This document shows, one piece after another, positions 13,016 to 21,339 of a stretch of 34,242 nucleotides of DNA (position 1 is the stretch's first letter; each line of letters starts with the position of its first letter). The translations under genes and the position numbers were made by a program. The DNA lies in the NCBI GenBank assembly GCA_027036355.1, contig JALVQZ010000163.1, forward strand, positions 1 to 34,242, read 5' to 3'. Below the pieces are notes generated by a model that was given only the letters and a program-made list of their open reading frames with translations, was not told the origin of the DNA and searched no databases. The stretch comes from Acidimicrobiia bacterium. Its GTDB lineage: Bacteria > Actinomycetota > Acidimicrobiia > Spongiisociales > UBA5794.

Positions 13016-14395
13016 ATGAACGACAACCTTCGTCGGTGGCTCCCGTGGATCGGGGTCGCCGTGGTCGCGTTGATCGTCATCATCGTCATCGCCGCCAACT
13101 CTGGCGGCGGGGACGAAGTGGCGGGATCGACCACGACGACGACCGAGGCACCGGGAACGACGACCACGACCGAGCCGGGTGAGACCACGACCACGACCGC
13201 GGCACCGGAGAAGCCCGAACCGGGCCCCCTCGGCGCCGTCGAGGTCGCGCCGGGTGAGGACATCCAGATCCGGTCCCTCGAGGCCATCTCCGGCGACGTG
13301 GCGTTCCTCGGCATCCCGAACGACCGGGCGACCGAGATCGCCATCGAGGACTTCGGTCCCATCGCCGGCCACTCGGTGACCCGGGGCACACCCCTCGACG
13401 ACCTGTGCTCGTCCGAAGGCGGTCAGGCCGCCGCCCAGCAGATCGTGTCCGACAACTCCGTGGTCGGCGTCATCGGCACCTCGTGTTCCGGCGCCGCCGT
13501 GGCCGCCTCGCCGCTCATCAGCGACGCAGGCATGGTCATGATCTCCCCGTCGAACACGTCGCCGGCGCTCACGTCCGACCTCAAGGGCAACCCGGGCACG
13601 GACTATCACCCGGGCTACTACCGGACCGCCCACAACGACCTGTTCCAGGGCAAGGCCGTCGCATTGTTCGTGTTCAACGAGCTCGGCCTCACCAAGGCCG
13701 CCGCGATCCACGACGGCGACCCCTACACCAACGGTCTCGCGACGGCGTTCAAGGACGCCTTCGAGGAGCTCGGCGGTGAGGTCGTCGCCTTCACGGCCGT
13801 CAACAAGGGCGACACCGACATGACGCCGGTGCTGACCGAGGTGGCTGCGGCAGGCCCCGAGGTGATCTTCTTCCCGATCTTCATGCCCGAGGGCGGGTTC
13901 ATCGTCCAGCAGGTGCGTGGCGTGTCGGGTCTCGAGGAGGTCACGCTCATCGCCGCCGACGGTCTGCTGACCGACAACTTCATGGAGCTCCCCGAGTCGG
14001 AGGGTGTCTACTTCTCCGGCCCGAACCTCCAGTTCGGCTCCAACACGTCGGCCACCGGCGTGTCCGCAGACGACTTCCTCAAGAAGTACCAGGACAAGTA
14101 CGGTGAGGCGCCGTCCGCGGCCTTCTGGGCGCACAGCTACGACGCCACGGTGCTTCTGCTGACGGCCATCAAGGACGTCGGCGTCGAGCTCCCCGACGGC
14201 ACGCTGTTCATCGACCGGCAGGCCCTGCGCGACCGGCTCACCGCGACCAAGGACTTCCCGGGCATCACCGGGACCCTGTCGTGCGACGAGTTCGGCGACT
14301 GCGGGTCGCAGCGCATCTCGATCGTCTTGCACACCGACTCGAAGGACATCGAGGCGGGCAAGCAGAACGTCGTCTTCGAGTTCGCACCGAACTAG
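13016..14395 (+). CDS. LIV-type ABC transporter substrate-binding protein
   Basis: A 459-residue extracytoplasmic receptor of the branched-chain amino acid/amide binding family (Peripla_BP_6). Instead of a lipobox it has an uncleaved-looking transmembrane anchor at residues about 8-28, followed by a Thr-rich tether (runs of TTTTT separated by acidic/Pro residues, about 38-63), then the binding domain. Family-like segments include DLCSSEGGQAAAQQIVSDNSVVGVIG and SCSGAAVAASPLISDAGM, the latter lining the ligand pocket in relatives. GGAGG 9 nt upstream supports ATG 13016. Ligand class is probably an amino acid or amide/amine; the oxidase at the operon end favours an N-methylated or other amine substrate, but this is inference. 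A strong terminator follows, so it is probably made in excess over the permeases. Confidence 0.88.
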   Translation: MNDNLRRWLPWIGVAVVALIVIIVIAANSGGGDEVAGSTTTTTEAPGTTTTTEPGETTTTTAAPEKPEPGPLGAVEVAPGEDIQIRSLEAISGDVAFLGIPNDRATEIAIEDFGPIAGHSVTRGTPLDDLCSSEGGQAAAQQIVSDNSVVGVIGTSCSGAAVAASPLISDAGMVMISPSNTSPALTSDLKGNPGTDYHPGYYRTAHNDLFQGKAVALFVFNELGLTKAAAIHDGDPYTNGLATAFKDAFEELGGEVVAFTAVNKGDTDMTPVLTEVAAAGPEVIFFPIFMPEGGFIVQQVRGVSGLEEVTLIAADGLLTDNFMELPESEGVYFSGPNLQFGSNTSATGVSADDFLKKYQDKYGEAPSAAFWAHSYDATVLLLTAIKDVGVELPDGTLFIDRQALRDRLTATKDFPGITGTLSCDEFGDCGSQRISIVLHTDSKDIEAGKQNVVFEFAPN

Positions 14396-14412
14396 AGCGA
14401 ACCGTTCGCGAC

Positions 14413-14447
14413 ACGAAGGGGGCCGGCCGAGCGCCGGCCCCCTTCGT
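14413..14447 (+). terminator. Intercistronic terminator after the binding-protein gene
   Basis: A perfect 15-bp stem (14413-14427 with 14433-14447) around a 5-nt loop, arms rich in G/C with an AAG/CTT base, followed by a modestly T-rich tail TTGTGCTTG. It sits between the receptor gene and the first permease gene, as often seen where the receptor is needed in excess. Confidence 0.85.
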
Positions 14448-14468
14448 TGTGCTTGAATCGTTGGCCAC

Positions 14469-15710
14469 ATGACGACGACGGCCGAGCGTGCGGACTTCCG
14501 ATTCAACTGGGTGGACTCGTTCCTCCTGGCCCTGCGGATCGCGGCCATCTTCGTCGTCGTGTGGGGAACCGTCGGAGCGCTCGCCCTCGGCTTCGTCGGG
14601 GAGGGCCTGAGCGGCTCGGCCTGGAAGGACCTCATCGTCGCCGGACTCGCCCAAGGGTCGATGTACGGGCTCATCGCCCTCGGGTACTCCATGGTCTACG
14701 GCGTCCTCGGCTTCATCAACTTCGCCCACGGCGAGGTCTTCATGGCGGGCGCCATGGTCGGCTTCTTCGTCGCCGACTACTTCTTCACCTCCGGCCTGTG
14801 GGTCTCGAACTTCATCATCGCCATCCTCATCGTGCTCGTCGTGGCGGTCGCCACGTCGACGTTCACGGCGGTCCTCATCGAGAAGGTTGCCTACCGGCCG
14901 CTCCGCAACTCGCCACGGCTGATCCCGCTCATCACCTCGATCGGGGTGTCGTTCTTCCTCCAGAACGCCGTTCTCGGGCTCGTCGGTCCCGCCGTCAAGA
15001 CCTACCCGCAGGCCCCCACGTGGCTCTCGCAGAAGATCTCCGTCCTCGGGCTCCAGATCGAGGGAACCAAGCTCCTGGTCATCGTCATCGCGGTCGTGTC
15101 GATGATCGGGCTCTGGCTGTTCGTCGAACGCACCAAGACGGGCAGGGCGATGCGGGCCGTCGCCGAGGACAAGGAGATCGCCGCCCTCATGGGCATCGAC
15201 GTCGACCGCACCATCGTGACGACCTTCGCCGTCGGCGGCGCCATGGCCGGCGTCGCCGGCATCCTCTGGGCCCTGTTGTTCCGCGGCGTGTCGTTCATCA
15301 CCGGTTTCCTCCCCGGGATCAAGGCCTTCACCGCGGCGGTGCTCGGAGGGATCGGCAACCTGGTGGGCGCCATGGCCGGCGGTGTGCTCCTCGGCTTGTT
15401 CGAATCCCTCGGACCGAACGTCGTGCTCCGCGGCCTCCGCTGGGAGATCCCCTTCGGACTCGGGATCGCCGCGCTCGCCGCCGGTATCGCCGTCGCCGTG
15501 CTCGCCTGGCGGCGAGGACGTGTCTCGGTCGCCTCGCTCGCCGGCGCCTTGATCATGCTGGGCGTGGCCGGGATCGGTCAGTGGTCGATCGTCATCCCCG
15601 GCCTCACCCAGCTCAAGGACGTCGTCGCCTTCTCCGCCCTCGTCCTCGTCCTCATCTTCAAGCCCTCCGGATTGTTCGGTGAGCAGCTCGCCGACGAGGA
15701 TCGCGCATGA
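14469..15710 (+). CDS. LIV-type ABC permease (LivH-like), enlarged
   Basis: A 413-residue inner-membrane permease, about 100 residues longer than typical LivH (about 300). A hydrophilic start and one extra helix (about 20-42) precede the LivH core, which begins around residue 50 with VAGLAQGSMYGLIALGYSMVYGV and FINFAHGEVFM. The EAA-like cytoplasmic loop is at RTKTGRAMRAVAEDKEIAALMGIDVDR. Near the C-terminus, an additional pair of hydrophobic segments (about 335-372) is inserted before the final helix ending IFKPSGLFGEQ. It lies after the terminator, with no Shine-Dalgarno close to the ATG. It overlaps the next permease gene by ATGA. Confidence 0.9.
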   Translation: MTTTAERADFRFNWVDSFLLALRIAAIFVVVWGTVGALALGFVGEGLSGSAWKDLIVAGLAQGSMYGLIALGYSMVYGVLGFINFAHGEVFMAGAMVGFFVADYFFTSGLWVSNFIIAILIVLVVAVATSTFTAVLIEKVAYRPLRNSPRLIPLITSIGVSFFLQNAVLGLVGPAVKTYPQAPTWLSQKISVLGLQIEGTKLLVIVIAVVSMIGLWLFVERTKTGRAMRAVAEDKEIAALMGIDVDRTIVTTFAVGGAMAGVAGILWALLFRGVSFITGFLPGIKAFTAAVLGGIGNLVGAMAGGVLLGLFESLGPNVVLRGLRWEIPFGLGIAALAAGIAVAVLAWRRGRVSVASLAGALIMLGVAGIGQWSIVIPGLTQLKDVVAFSALVLVLIFKPSGLFGEQLADEDRA

Positions 15711-17503
15711 ACCAGACCGTCACCCGTCGCTCGGCCACCGACCTGGACTGGGACCGGGTCCGCCGCTGGGGCATCTACGCCGGCTTGACGATGGCGTTCC
15801 TCTCGTCGATCGGGATGGTCGAGAACCTCGACAAGCGGATCATCGTCGATCCGATCCTCAGCCTCGGGTTCCTGGCGCTGCTGTGGGTGCCGGTCGCCTT
15901 CGGCTACGCCGCCACCTACGAAGAGGCCAAGGAGGGCATGGCCGCTCCCGAGAAGGGCGAACGGGACCTCGTCGGCGGCCTCGTGACCGGCCTGATCGGC
16001 GGCCTGTTCTTCGTCGCCTTCATCGCCATCGCCGACGCCGTCGATCTGCGCGGGGTCTTCCCCCGGATCGGTCCCGCCCTCATCGACCTCCTCACGTTCG
16101 ATCGTGGCGTCGCCATCGGCAGCCTGCTGTGGCTGGTCATCTCCGGGCTCCTCGGCATGTTCGGGGGTCTCCTCCACGTGCTGCCGGACCGGGTCCGCCG
16201 AGCCGTCACCAACGCGCTCGCCGCGGTGTTCCTCGTCGCGCTCGTCGAGATCGCCGTCGTCGACATCTTCGAATCGTTGCGCCTGACGGTCATCAGCGAC
16301 TGGATCTACGCCAAGAACGGTGGGGTCACCATCGCCGGGGCGGTCGTCATCGCCGCCCTCGCGGCCCTCTCGTCGGTGCGCTCGGAGGGAGACGCCGTGG
16401 TTCGGTTCCGGACCCGATACGCAACGATGGAAGGCGACGAGAGGAAGCGGTTCAACCTCATCGCCGGAGCCGTTGCCGTGGTGCTCGCCGTCGTGCTCCC
16501 CATGATCCTCGGAGGGCTCACCAACGAACTGCTCGCCAACGTCGGGCTCTTCCTGTTGATGGCGCTCGGCCTCAACCTCGTCGTCGGGTACGCCGGGCTC
16601 CTCGACCTCGGCTACGTCGCGTTCTTCGCCGTCGGTGCCTACACGACGGCGATCCTCACGTCGCCGTTGTCGCCGAAGTGGACGCCCATGCTGACGCTCG
16701 ACTTCTTCTCGATCGAAGGTTGGGTCGTGATGGTCGTCGTCGTCGCCGTCGCCGCCCTGTCGGGACTCGTCGTCGGAACGCCCGTCATCCGGCTGCGGGG
16801 CGACTATCTGGCCATCGTCACGCTCGGCTTCGGTGAGATCGTGCGCATCCTGTTCCTCTCCGACTGGCTCGCTCCGGCCTTCGGAGGAGCCCAGGGGATC
16901 CGCAACATCCCGGCCGCCGTCGCCGGGCCCGTCGAGATCAACGGTACGAAACCGCAGACGATCTTCTACGTCGTCGTCGTCTTCGTCGGCATCGCCATCT
17001 ACGTCGCCTGGCGTCTCTACCACTCCCGGATCGGTCGCGCCTGGGCCGCCCTTCGCGAGGACGAGGACGTCGCCGAGGCCATGGGTGTCGAGACCACCAA
17101 GATGAAACTGCTGGCGTTCATCACCGGGGCCATCCTGGCGTCGTTCGGCGGGATGATCTTCGCGGTGAAGGTCGGTTCGGTGTTCCCGTCGAGCTTCAAA
17201 CTGATCGTGTCGATCATCGTGCTGGTCATCGTCATCGTCGGCGGCATGGGCTCCATCCCCGGCGTCGTCGTCGGGTCGTTGGTGCTGATCGGGATCCTCG
17301 GAGGTCCCACCCAGCCCGGGCTCCTCGCCGAGTTCGGCGAGTTCAAGCTCCTCATCTACGGGGCCCTGCTCGTGTTCATGATGCTGCGCCGGCCGGAGGG
17401 GCTGTGGCCCAGCGTGCAGCGACAACGGGAGCTCCATCAAGAGGAGATCCTGCAGGATGCCTGGCTGAAGGCCGAAGCCGCCGACGAGGAGGGGAAGCGC
17501 TGA
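15707..17503 (+). CDS. LIV-type ABC permease (LivM-like) with a large N-terminal membrane extension
   Basis: A 598-residue permease. The LivM core occupies about residues 248-580: GLFLLMALGLNLVVGYAGLLDLGYVAFFAVGAY, then RLRGDYLAIVTLGFGEI, and the EAA-like loop SRIGRAWAALREDEDVAEAMGVETTKMK, ending MMLRRPEGLWP. The first 245 residues are not part of usual LivM proteins (300-420 residues); they contain about six hydrophobic segments (near 22-40, 50-68, 92-112, 135-158, 166-185, 207-224) with charged loops. I do not recognise this extension. The start overlaps livH-like by ATGA, and the stop overlaps the ATPase start by one base. It pairs with the preceding permease to form the transmembrane channel. 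Confidence 0.9.
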   Translation: MNQTVTRRSATDLDWDRVRRWGIYAGLTMAFLSSIGMVENLDKRIIVDPILSLGFLALLWVPVAFGYAATYEEAKEGMAAPEKGERDLVGGLVTGLIGGLFFVAFIAIADAVDLRGVFPRIGPALIDLLTFDRGVAIGSLLWLVISGLLGMFGGLLHVLPDRVRRAVTNALAAVFLVALVEIAVVDIFESLRLTVISDWIYAKNGGVTIAGAVVIAALAALSSVRSEGDAVVRFRTRYATMEGDERKRFNLIAGAVAVVLAVVLPMILGGLTNELLANVGLFLLMALGLNLVVGYAGLLDLGYVAFFAVGAYTTAILTSPLSPKWTPMLTLDFFSIEGWVVMVVVVAVAALSGLVVGTPVIRLRGDYLAIVTLGFGEIVRILFLSDWLAPAFGGAQGIRNIPAAVAGPVEINGTKPQTIFYVVVVFVGIAIYVAWRLYHSRIGRAWAALREDEDVAEAMGVETTKMKLLAFITGAILASFGGMIFAVKVGSVFPSSFKLIVSIIVLVIVIVGGMGSIPGVVVGSLVLIGILGGPTQPGLLAEFGEFKLLIYGALLVFMMLRRPEGLWPSVQRQRELHQEEILQDAWLKAEAADEEGKR

Positions 17504-18288
17504 TGCATCTCCTCGAGATCACCGGTCTCACGAAGTCCTTCGGAGGACTGCAGGCGCTCGGTGGCGTCGACTTCCACATCGACGAGCTCGAGATCGTCTC
17601 GGTCATCGGGCCGAACGGAGCGGGGAAGACCACGTTCTTCAACACCATCTCGGGGCTCGTCGTCCCCGACGAGGGACGGATCGTCTTCGAGGACGAGGAC
17701 ATCGCCGGCCTCGAACCCAGCGAGATCACCAGGCGCGGCATCGCCCGGACCTTCCAGAACGTGCGGCTGTTCCCCGACATGACGATCCTCGAGAACGTGA
17801 TGGTCGCCCAGCATTGCCGCACCGAGACCGGTGTCTGGGGGGCCCTGTTCAACACGCCGACGTTCCGCAACGAGGAGCGAGCCATCGAGGAGCGGGCCAA
17901 GGACATCTTGGGGTTCTTCGGGACCCGCCTCACCGGCTACCGGTTCCGCCAACCCGCCTACGTGCTGTCGTACGCGAACCGGCGGCGGCTCGAGATCGCC
18001 CGGGCGATGGGCACGATGCCGCGCCTCCTGCTGCTCGACGAACCCACCGCAGGCATGAACCCGAAGGAGACCGCCGAGCTGACGGGCCTCATCCGCAAGC
18101 TGCGCGACGAGAAGGGCTTCACGATCGTCGTCATCGAACACGAGATGCGGGTCGTGCGTGACGTATCGGACCGGGTGGTCGTCCTCGACCACGGCGTCAA
18201 GATCGCCGAGGGCAGCTACGACGACGTGTCGTCGAACCCCGATGTGATCGAAGCGTACCTCGGCCGGCCCGCGGAGGAGGGCGCATGA
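17503..18288 (+). CDS. LIV-type ABC transporter ATPase (LivG-like)
   Basis: A 261-residue ABC ATPase. Walker A GPNGAGKT is at residues 36-43, the Q-loop at RTFQNVRLFPDMTILENV, and Walker B LLLLDEPTAGMNPKE with the switch His in VIEHEM. The signature reads LSYANRRRLEIARAM, where LivG proteins usually have LSYGQQRRLE; the Gly of the signature is replaced by Ala. The insertion after the Q-loop (GVWGALFNTPTFRNEERAI) is typical of LivG. ATG 17503 shares a base with the preceding stop (TGATG). Together with the next ATPase it energises uptake through the two permeases. Confidence 0.93.
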   Translation: MHLLEITGLTKSFGGLQALGGVDFHIDELEIVSVIGPNGAGKTTFFNTISGLVVPDEGRIVFEDEDIAGLEPSEITRRGIARTFQNVRLFPDMTILENVMVAQHCRTETGVWGALFNTPTFRNEERAIEERAKDILGFFGTRLTGYRFRQPAYVLSYANRRRLEIARAMGTMPRLLLLDEPTAGMNPKETAELTGLIRKLRDEKGFTIVVIEHEMRVVRDVSDRVVVLDHGVKIAEGSYDDVSSNPDVIEAYLGRPAEEGA

Positions 18289-19010
18289 ACGACCGCGTCC
18301 CGGTCCTCGAGTTCCGCCACGTCCACACCCACTACGGGCCGGTGCACATCCTCAAGGACGTGTCCATGCAGATCTACCCGGGGGAGCTGGTCTGTCTCCT
18401 CGGTGGCAACGCCTCGGGCAAGACCACGACCCTCAAGACCATCCTCGGCATGGTCGTCCCGTCCAGCGGCGACGTCCTCGTCGACGGTGAGGTCATGACC
18501 GGGCGGCCGACCGCCGACGTCGTGATGAGGGGCATCTCGATGGTCCCCGAGAACCGGCGCCTGTTCAAGCGGATGACCGTCAAGGAGAACCTCGAGATCG
18601 GCGCCTACCTGCGGGACGACGACGAGATCGACCAGGACATGGAGAAGGTGTTCGAGATGTTCCCGCGGGTCAAGGAGCGGCTCGGTCAGAAGGCCGGGAC
18701 CCTCTCCGGCGGCGAGCAGCAGATGGTCGCGGTCGGTCGGGCCCTCATGTCGCGGCCCAAGCTCCTCCTGATGGACGAGCCCTCGATGGGTCTGGCACCG
18801 ATCCTCGTCCAGCAGAACTTCGACATCATCGAACAGATCAACGACGCCGGGATGACCGTCTTCATGGTCGAGCAGAACGCCAACATGGCACTGTCGATCG
18901 CCGACCGCGGCTACGTTCTCCAGACGGGTCAGATCGTGCTCGAGGACACCGCGGAGAACCTCCTCGCCAACGAGGACCTCCGCCGCGCCTACCTCGGGCA
19001 GGCCGACTGA
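18285..19010 (+). CDS. LIV-type ABC transporter ATPase (LivF-like)
   Basis: A 241-residue ABC ATPase. Walker A reads GGNASGKT (residues 40-47), a change from the usual GxNGAGKT that still retains the GKT core. The signature LSGGEQQMVAVGRALM and Walker B LLLMDEPSMGLAPI are canonical LivF, with MVEQN providing the switch region. Its ATG overlaps the LivG-like stop (ATGA). The gene ends 4 nt before the FAD oxidoreductase start, which places that enzyme in the same transcript. Confidence 0.94.
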   Translation: MNDRVPVLEFRHVHTHYGPVHILKDVSMQIYPGELVCLLGGNASGKTTTLKTILGMVVPSSGDVLVDGEVMTGRPTADVVMRGISMVPENRRLFKRMTVKENLEIGAYLRDDDEIDQDMEKVFEMFPRVKERLGQKAGTLSGGEQQMVAVGRALMSRPKLLLMDEPSMGLAPILVQQNFDIIEQINDAGMTVFMVEQNANMALSIADRGYVLQTGQIVLEDTAENLLANEDLRRAYLGQAD

Positions 19011-19014
19011 ACGC

Positions 19015-20250
19015 ATGGAGACCGCAGACGTCGTCGTCGTCGGTGGAGGCATCATCGGGATGTCGATCGCCTACCAGATCGCCCGCCGCAGCGACATGTC
19101 GGTCGTCGTCCTCGACAAGGGCGCCGGTCTCGGTGAGGGTTCGACCGGCGGTTCGGCGGCGATCACCAGGCAACGCTATTCGCTGATCGAGAACGTGCGG
19201 ATCGCTCGCGACGCCAACGTCGTGTTCCGCAACTGGGCCGAGTTCACGGGTCTCGCCTCCCCACGGGCGATCTTCCATCCGATCGGGGTGCTGTGGATGC
19301 TCGACGACGATCCCGCCGCGGTCGCCGCCGACCATGCCCGTCTCGCCGCCGAGGGCATCGATGTGGCGATCCTCGATCCATCCGACGTCCACGAGGAGTT
19401 CCCGGCGTTGTCGACCTGCATGGTGCCGTTCGATCTCACCGGCGAGGTTCCCCACGAATGCCGAGACGGCGAGGCGTTCCTCCTCGAACGAGACACCGGG
19501 TTCTTCGACGCCACCGGAGCACTCGAGGATCTCGCCGAGGCGGCTCGGGCGCGAGGGGTCGAGGTGCGGCTCCGCAGCGAGGTCACCGAGGTGACGGTGG
19601 CGGCAGGACGCGCGACCGGGGTCGTCCTCGCCGACGGAACCCGATTGTCGGCCGGTACCGTGGTGAACGCGGCAGGCCCGTGGTGCAATCGTGTCTCGGC
19701 CATGGCGGGGATCGAGCTACCGTGGGAGCTCGTCCCGACCCGGATCCAGGTCATGTACCGCGACCTCCCGCCGGAGGTTCCGAGACCGCTGCCGGTCGTC
19801 GGCGATGCCGCCGGAGGGATCTACTTCCGCCCCGAGGCGAGCGATCAGCAGATCGTCGCCGGGTCGATCCTGGAAGAGGACGAGCGGGAGGCGACCGACC
19901 CCGACCGCTACGACCACAACGCCGACCGTGTCTTCGTCGAGACGAAGATCCACGCGCTCCACCACCGGATCCCGTCGCTGCCCCATCGTGGGCGACTGGG
20001 GGGCATGGCGGGCCTGTACACGGTCAACCGCCAGGACGTCCTCCCGATCGTCGGGCCGACGGAGCTGGAAGGCTTCGTCGTCGCCAACGGCTTCTCCGGA
20101 CACGGCTTCAAGGAGAGCCCGATGGTGGGAGCGATGGTGGCCGCCTACCTGACGGGCGAGCGTGCCGAGTACGACACCGACGTGCCGATGAGCTTCTTCG
20201 CCGTCGACCGGGAACCCCGCGCCGTGGAGGACAAGACCGTTCTGGCCTGA
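19015..20250 (+). CDS. FAD-dependent amine/amino acid oxidoreductase (DAO family)
   Basis: A 411-residue flavoenzyme of the D-amino acid oxidase/sarcosine oxidase-beta family. The N-terminal FAD-binding motif is VVVVGGGIIGMSIAY (GxGxxG at 10-15), followed by an acidic end of strand 2 (VVLDKG). The TGGSAAITRQRYS segment is at the usual position for flavin-contacting or attachment residues in this family. The mid-domain has the second FAD element VVNAAGPWCNRV. The C-terminus contains GLYTVNRQDVLPIVG and NGFSGHGFKESPMVG. It begins 4 nt after the last ABC gene, so substrate uptake and oxidation are likely coupled. Sarcosine, dimethylglycine, proline-type or D-amino acids are all possible; the sequence does not decide. 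Confidence 0.85.
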   Translation: METADVVVVGGGIIGMSIAYQIARRSDMSVVVLDKGAGLGEGSTGGSAAITRQRYSLIENVRIARDANVVFRNWAEFTGLASPRAIFHPIGVLWMLDDDPAAVAADHARLAAEGIDVAILDPSDVHEEFPALSTCMVPFDLTGEVPHECRDGEAFLLERDTGFFDATGALEDLAEAARARGVEVRLRSEVTEVTVAAGRATGVVLADGTRLSAGTVVNAAGPWCNRVSAMAGIELPWELVPTRIQVMYRDLPPEVPRPLPVVGDAAGGIYFRPEASDQQIVAGSILEEDEREATDPDRYDHNADRVFVETKIHALHHRIPSLPHRGRLGGMAGLYTVNRQDVLPIVGPTELEGFVVANGFSGHGFKESPMVGAMVAAYLTGERAEYDTDVPMSFFAVDREPRAVEDKTVLA

Positions 20251-20276
20251 CAGCCGGCCTCCTCGATTGGTACATT
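20247..20276 (+). promoter_or_regulatory. Promoter of the CBS-domain gene
   Basis: CTGACA (20247-20252), 18-nt spacing, TACATT (20271-20276). The 18 nt between the box and the ATG include GAGGAGG (20284-20290), so this mRNA has a short leader. The -35 overlaps the stop codon of the preceding gene. Confidence 0.6.
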
Positions 20277-20294
20277 GGGCCGAGAGGAGGAGCG

Positions 20295-20726
20295 ATGCAA
20301 CGAACCGTGGCCGGGATCCTTGGCGACAAGCCCCCTGAGATCGTCGGGGTCGCTCCCGACGACACCGTGTACGAGGCGCTTCGACGGATGGCGGATCGCA
20401 ACATCGGGGCGGTGGTCGTCATGGACGACGACCGCCTGGTCGGCATCATGTCCGAGAGGGACTACGCCCGGAAGGTCATCCTCATGGACAGGGGATCGAA
20501 GGAGACCCGGGTCGCCGACATCATGACGTCCGACGTGTTCACGATCTCGCCCGAGACGACCGTCAGCGAGTGCATGCAACTCATGACCGATCACCGGATC
20601 CGGCACCTTCCGGTCATGGCCGGTGACCGGCTCGTCGGGATCGTCTCGATCGGCGACATCGTCAAGGCCGTCATCGCCGAACAGCAGGACCTCATCGACC
20701 AGCTCGAGCGGTACATCACGTCCTGA
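20295..20726 (+). CDS. Tandem CBS-domain protein
   Basis: A 143-residue protein made of two CBS domains (about residues 15-65 and 80-135) with no other domain. Landmarks are AVVVMDDDRLVGIMSERDYARKV in the first and HLPVMAGDRLVGIVSIGDIVKAVI in the second, typical adenine-nucleotide-binding repeats. Stand-alone CBS pairs often sense AMP/ATP or related ligands and regulate partner enzymes; no partner is evident. A short helical C-terminus (EQQDLIDQLERYI) may dimerise. A strong ribosome-binding site 4 nt before the ATG and its own promoter suggest independent expression from the importer operon. Confidence 0.88.
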   Translation: MQRTVAGILGDKPPEIVGVAPDDTVYEALRRMADRNIGAVVVMDDDRLVGIMSERDYARKVILMDRGSKETRVADIMTSDVFTISPETTVSECMQLMTDHRIRHLPVMAGDRLVGIVSIGDIVKAVIAEQQDLIDQLERYITS

Positions 20727-20837
20727 GCCCCGTCGCAGCAGGTCCCGCCGCACGGCGCCGGGGATGCTCCGATCGTGGGTCCGCGAGCGGTCGGGTAGAC
20801 GCCATGGCCGTCGCGTCGCGCCTCTTGCCACAGGACG

Positions 20838-21278
20838 TCAGTGCACGCAGAACTCGTTGCCCTCCGGATCCTGCATCACGGTCCAGACCCCCTTGGCCTC
20901 GTCGAAGTCCGCGATCCTCGTCGCCCCGAGGGCGACCAGGCGGGCGACCTCGGCGTCGACCGCGGATCGGCGCTCCGCCGGGGACGATCCTCGGTCTGAC
21001 ACGTCGATGTCGAGGTGCATCCGGTTCTTCGCGGTCTTCGGCTCCGGGACCCCGAGGAAGAGGAGCCTGGCCGCCCCGCCGTCGGGGTTCACGATGGCCG
21101 CGATGTCGTCCCATTCCTCCTCGGGGATGCCGACGGCCCTGGCGAAGTCCTCCCATGTGTCGAACCCCTCGGGCGGCGGCTGGGGAACGTAGCCGAGCGC
21201 GGCGGCCCAGAACTCGGCGAGTGCCGCGGGGTCGGCGGCATCGAAGGTGACCTGGAAGGTGCGAGTCGGACGTGTCAT
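20838..21278 (-). CDS. VOC (glyoxalase-like) family protein
   Basis: A 146-residue protein of the vicinal oxygen chelate superfamily. It has two beta-alpha-beta-beta-beta units: the first begins FQVTFDAADPAALAEFWAAALGY, and the second begins RMHLDIDVSD and ends VWTVMQDPEGNEFCVH. The His of MHLDI and the Glu of GNEF correspond to metal positions in many relatives. Members include glyoxalases, dioxygenases and antibiotic-binding proteins; nothing here separates these. Start is fixed by a TAGGGT box 7 nt upstream. About 110 nt between its stop and the CBS gene stop hold no recognisable gene or strong hairpin. Confidence 0.82.
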   Translation of the reverse strand: MTRPTRTFQVTFDAADPAALAEFWAAALGYVPQPPPEGFDTWEDFARAVGIPEEEWDDIAAIVNPDGGAARLLFLGVPEPKTAKNRMHLDIDVSDRGSSPAERRSAVDAEVARLVALGATRIADFDEAKGVWTVMQDPEGNEFCVH

Positions 21279-21285
21279 GACCGCG

Positions 21286-21291
21286 ACCCTA
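21286..21291 (-). promoter_or_regulatory. -10 box of VOC gene (leaderless)
   Basis: TAGGGT on the minus strand, 7 nt before the ATG at 21278, without a ribosome-binding site. Confidence 0.5.
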
Positions 21292-21326
21292 CACCGGACA
21301 CCGGAGCCGTGCCGCCCGGCTCTCGC

Positions 21327-21332
21327 TAGCCT
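21327..21332 (+). promoter_or_regulatory. -10 box of the tRNA-Sec gene
   Basis: TAGCCT, 7 nt before the first base of the mature tRNA (21340), so the primary transcript would begin at or next to the mature 5' end. No clear -35 is seen. Confidence 0.5.
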
Positions 21333-21339
21333 CGGGCCC

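Noticed and set aside
11328-13019. A 563-codon plus-strand frame across the repeat cluster and hflX
   Set aside because: It is a shadow frame of hflX joined to a low-complexity translation of the palindromic repeats.
15578-17440. A 620-codon minus-strand frame opposite the LivM-like permease gene
   Set aside because: Antisense to an evident membrane protein; very charged, repetitive composition and no start signals.
20727-20837. Terminator or gene between the CBS and VOC genes
   Set aside because: Only short, interrupted complementarity (CCCCG/CGGGG) is visible and no frame has start signals.
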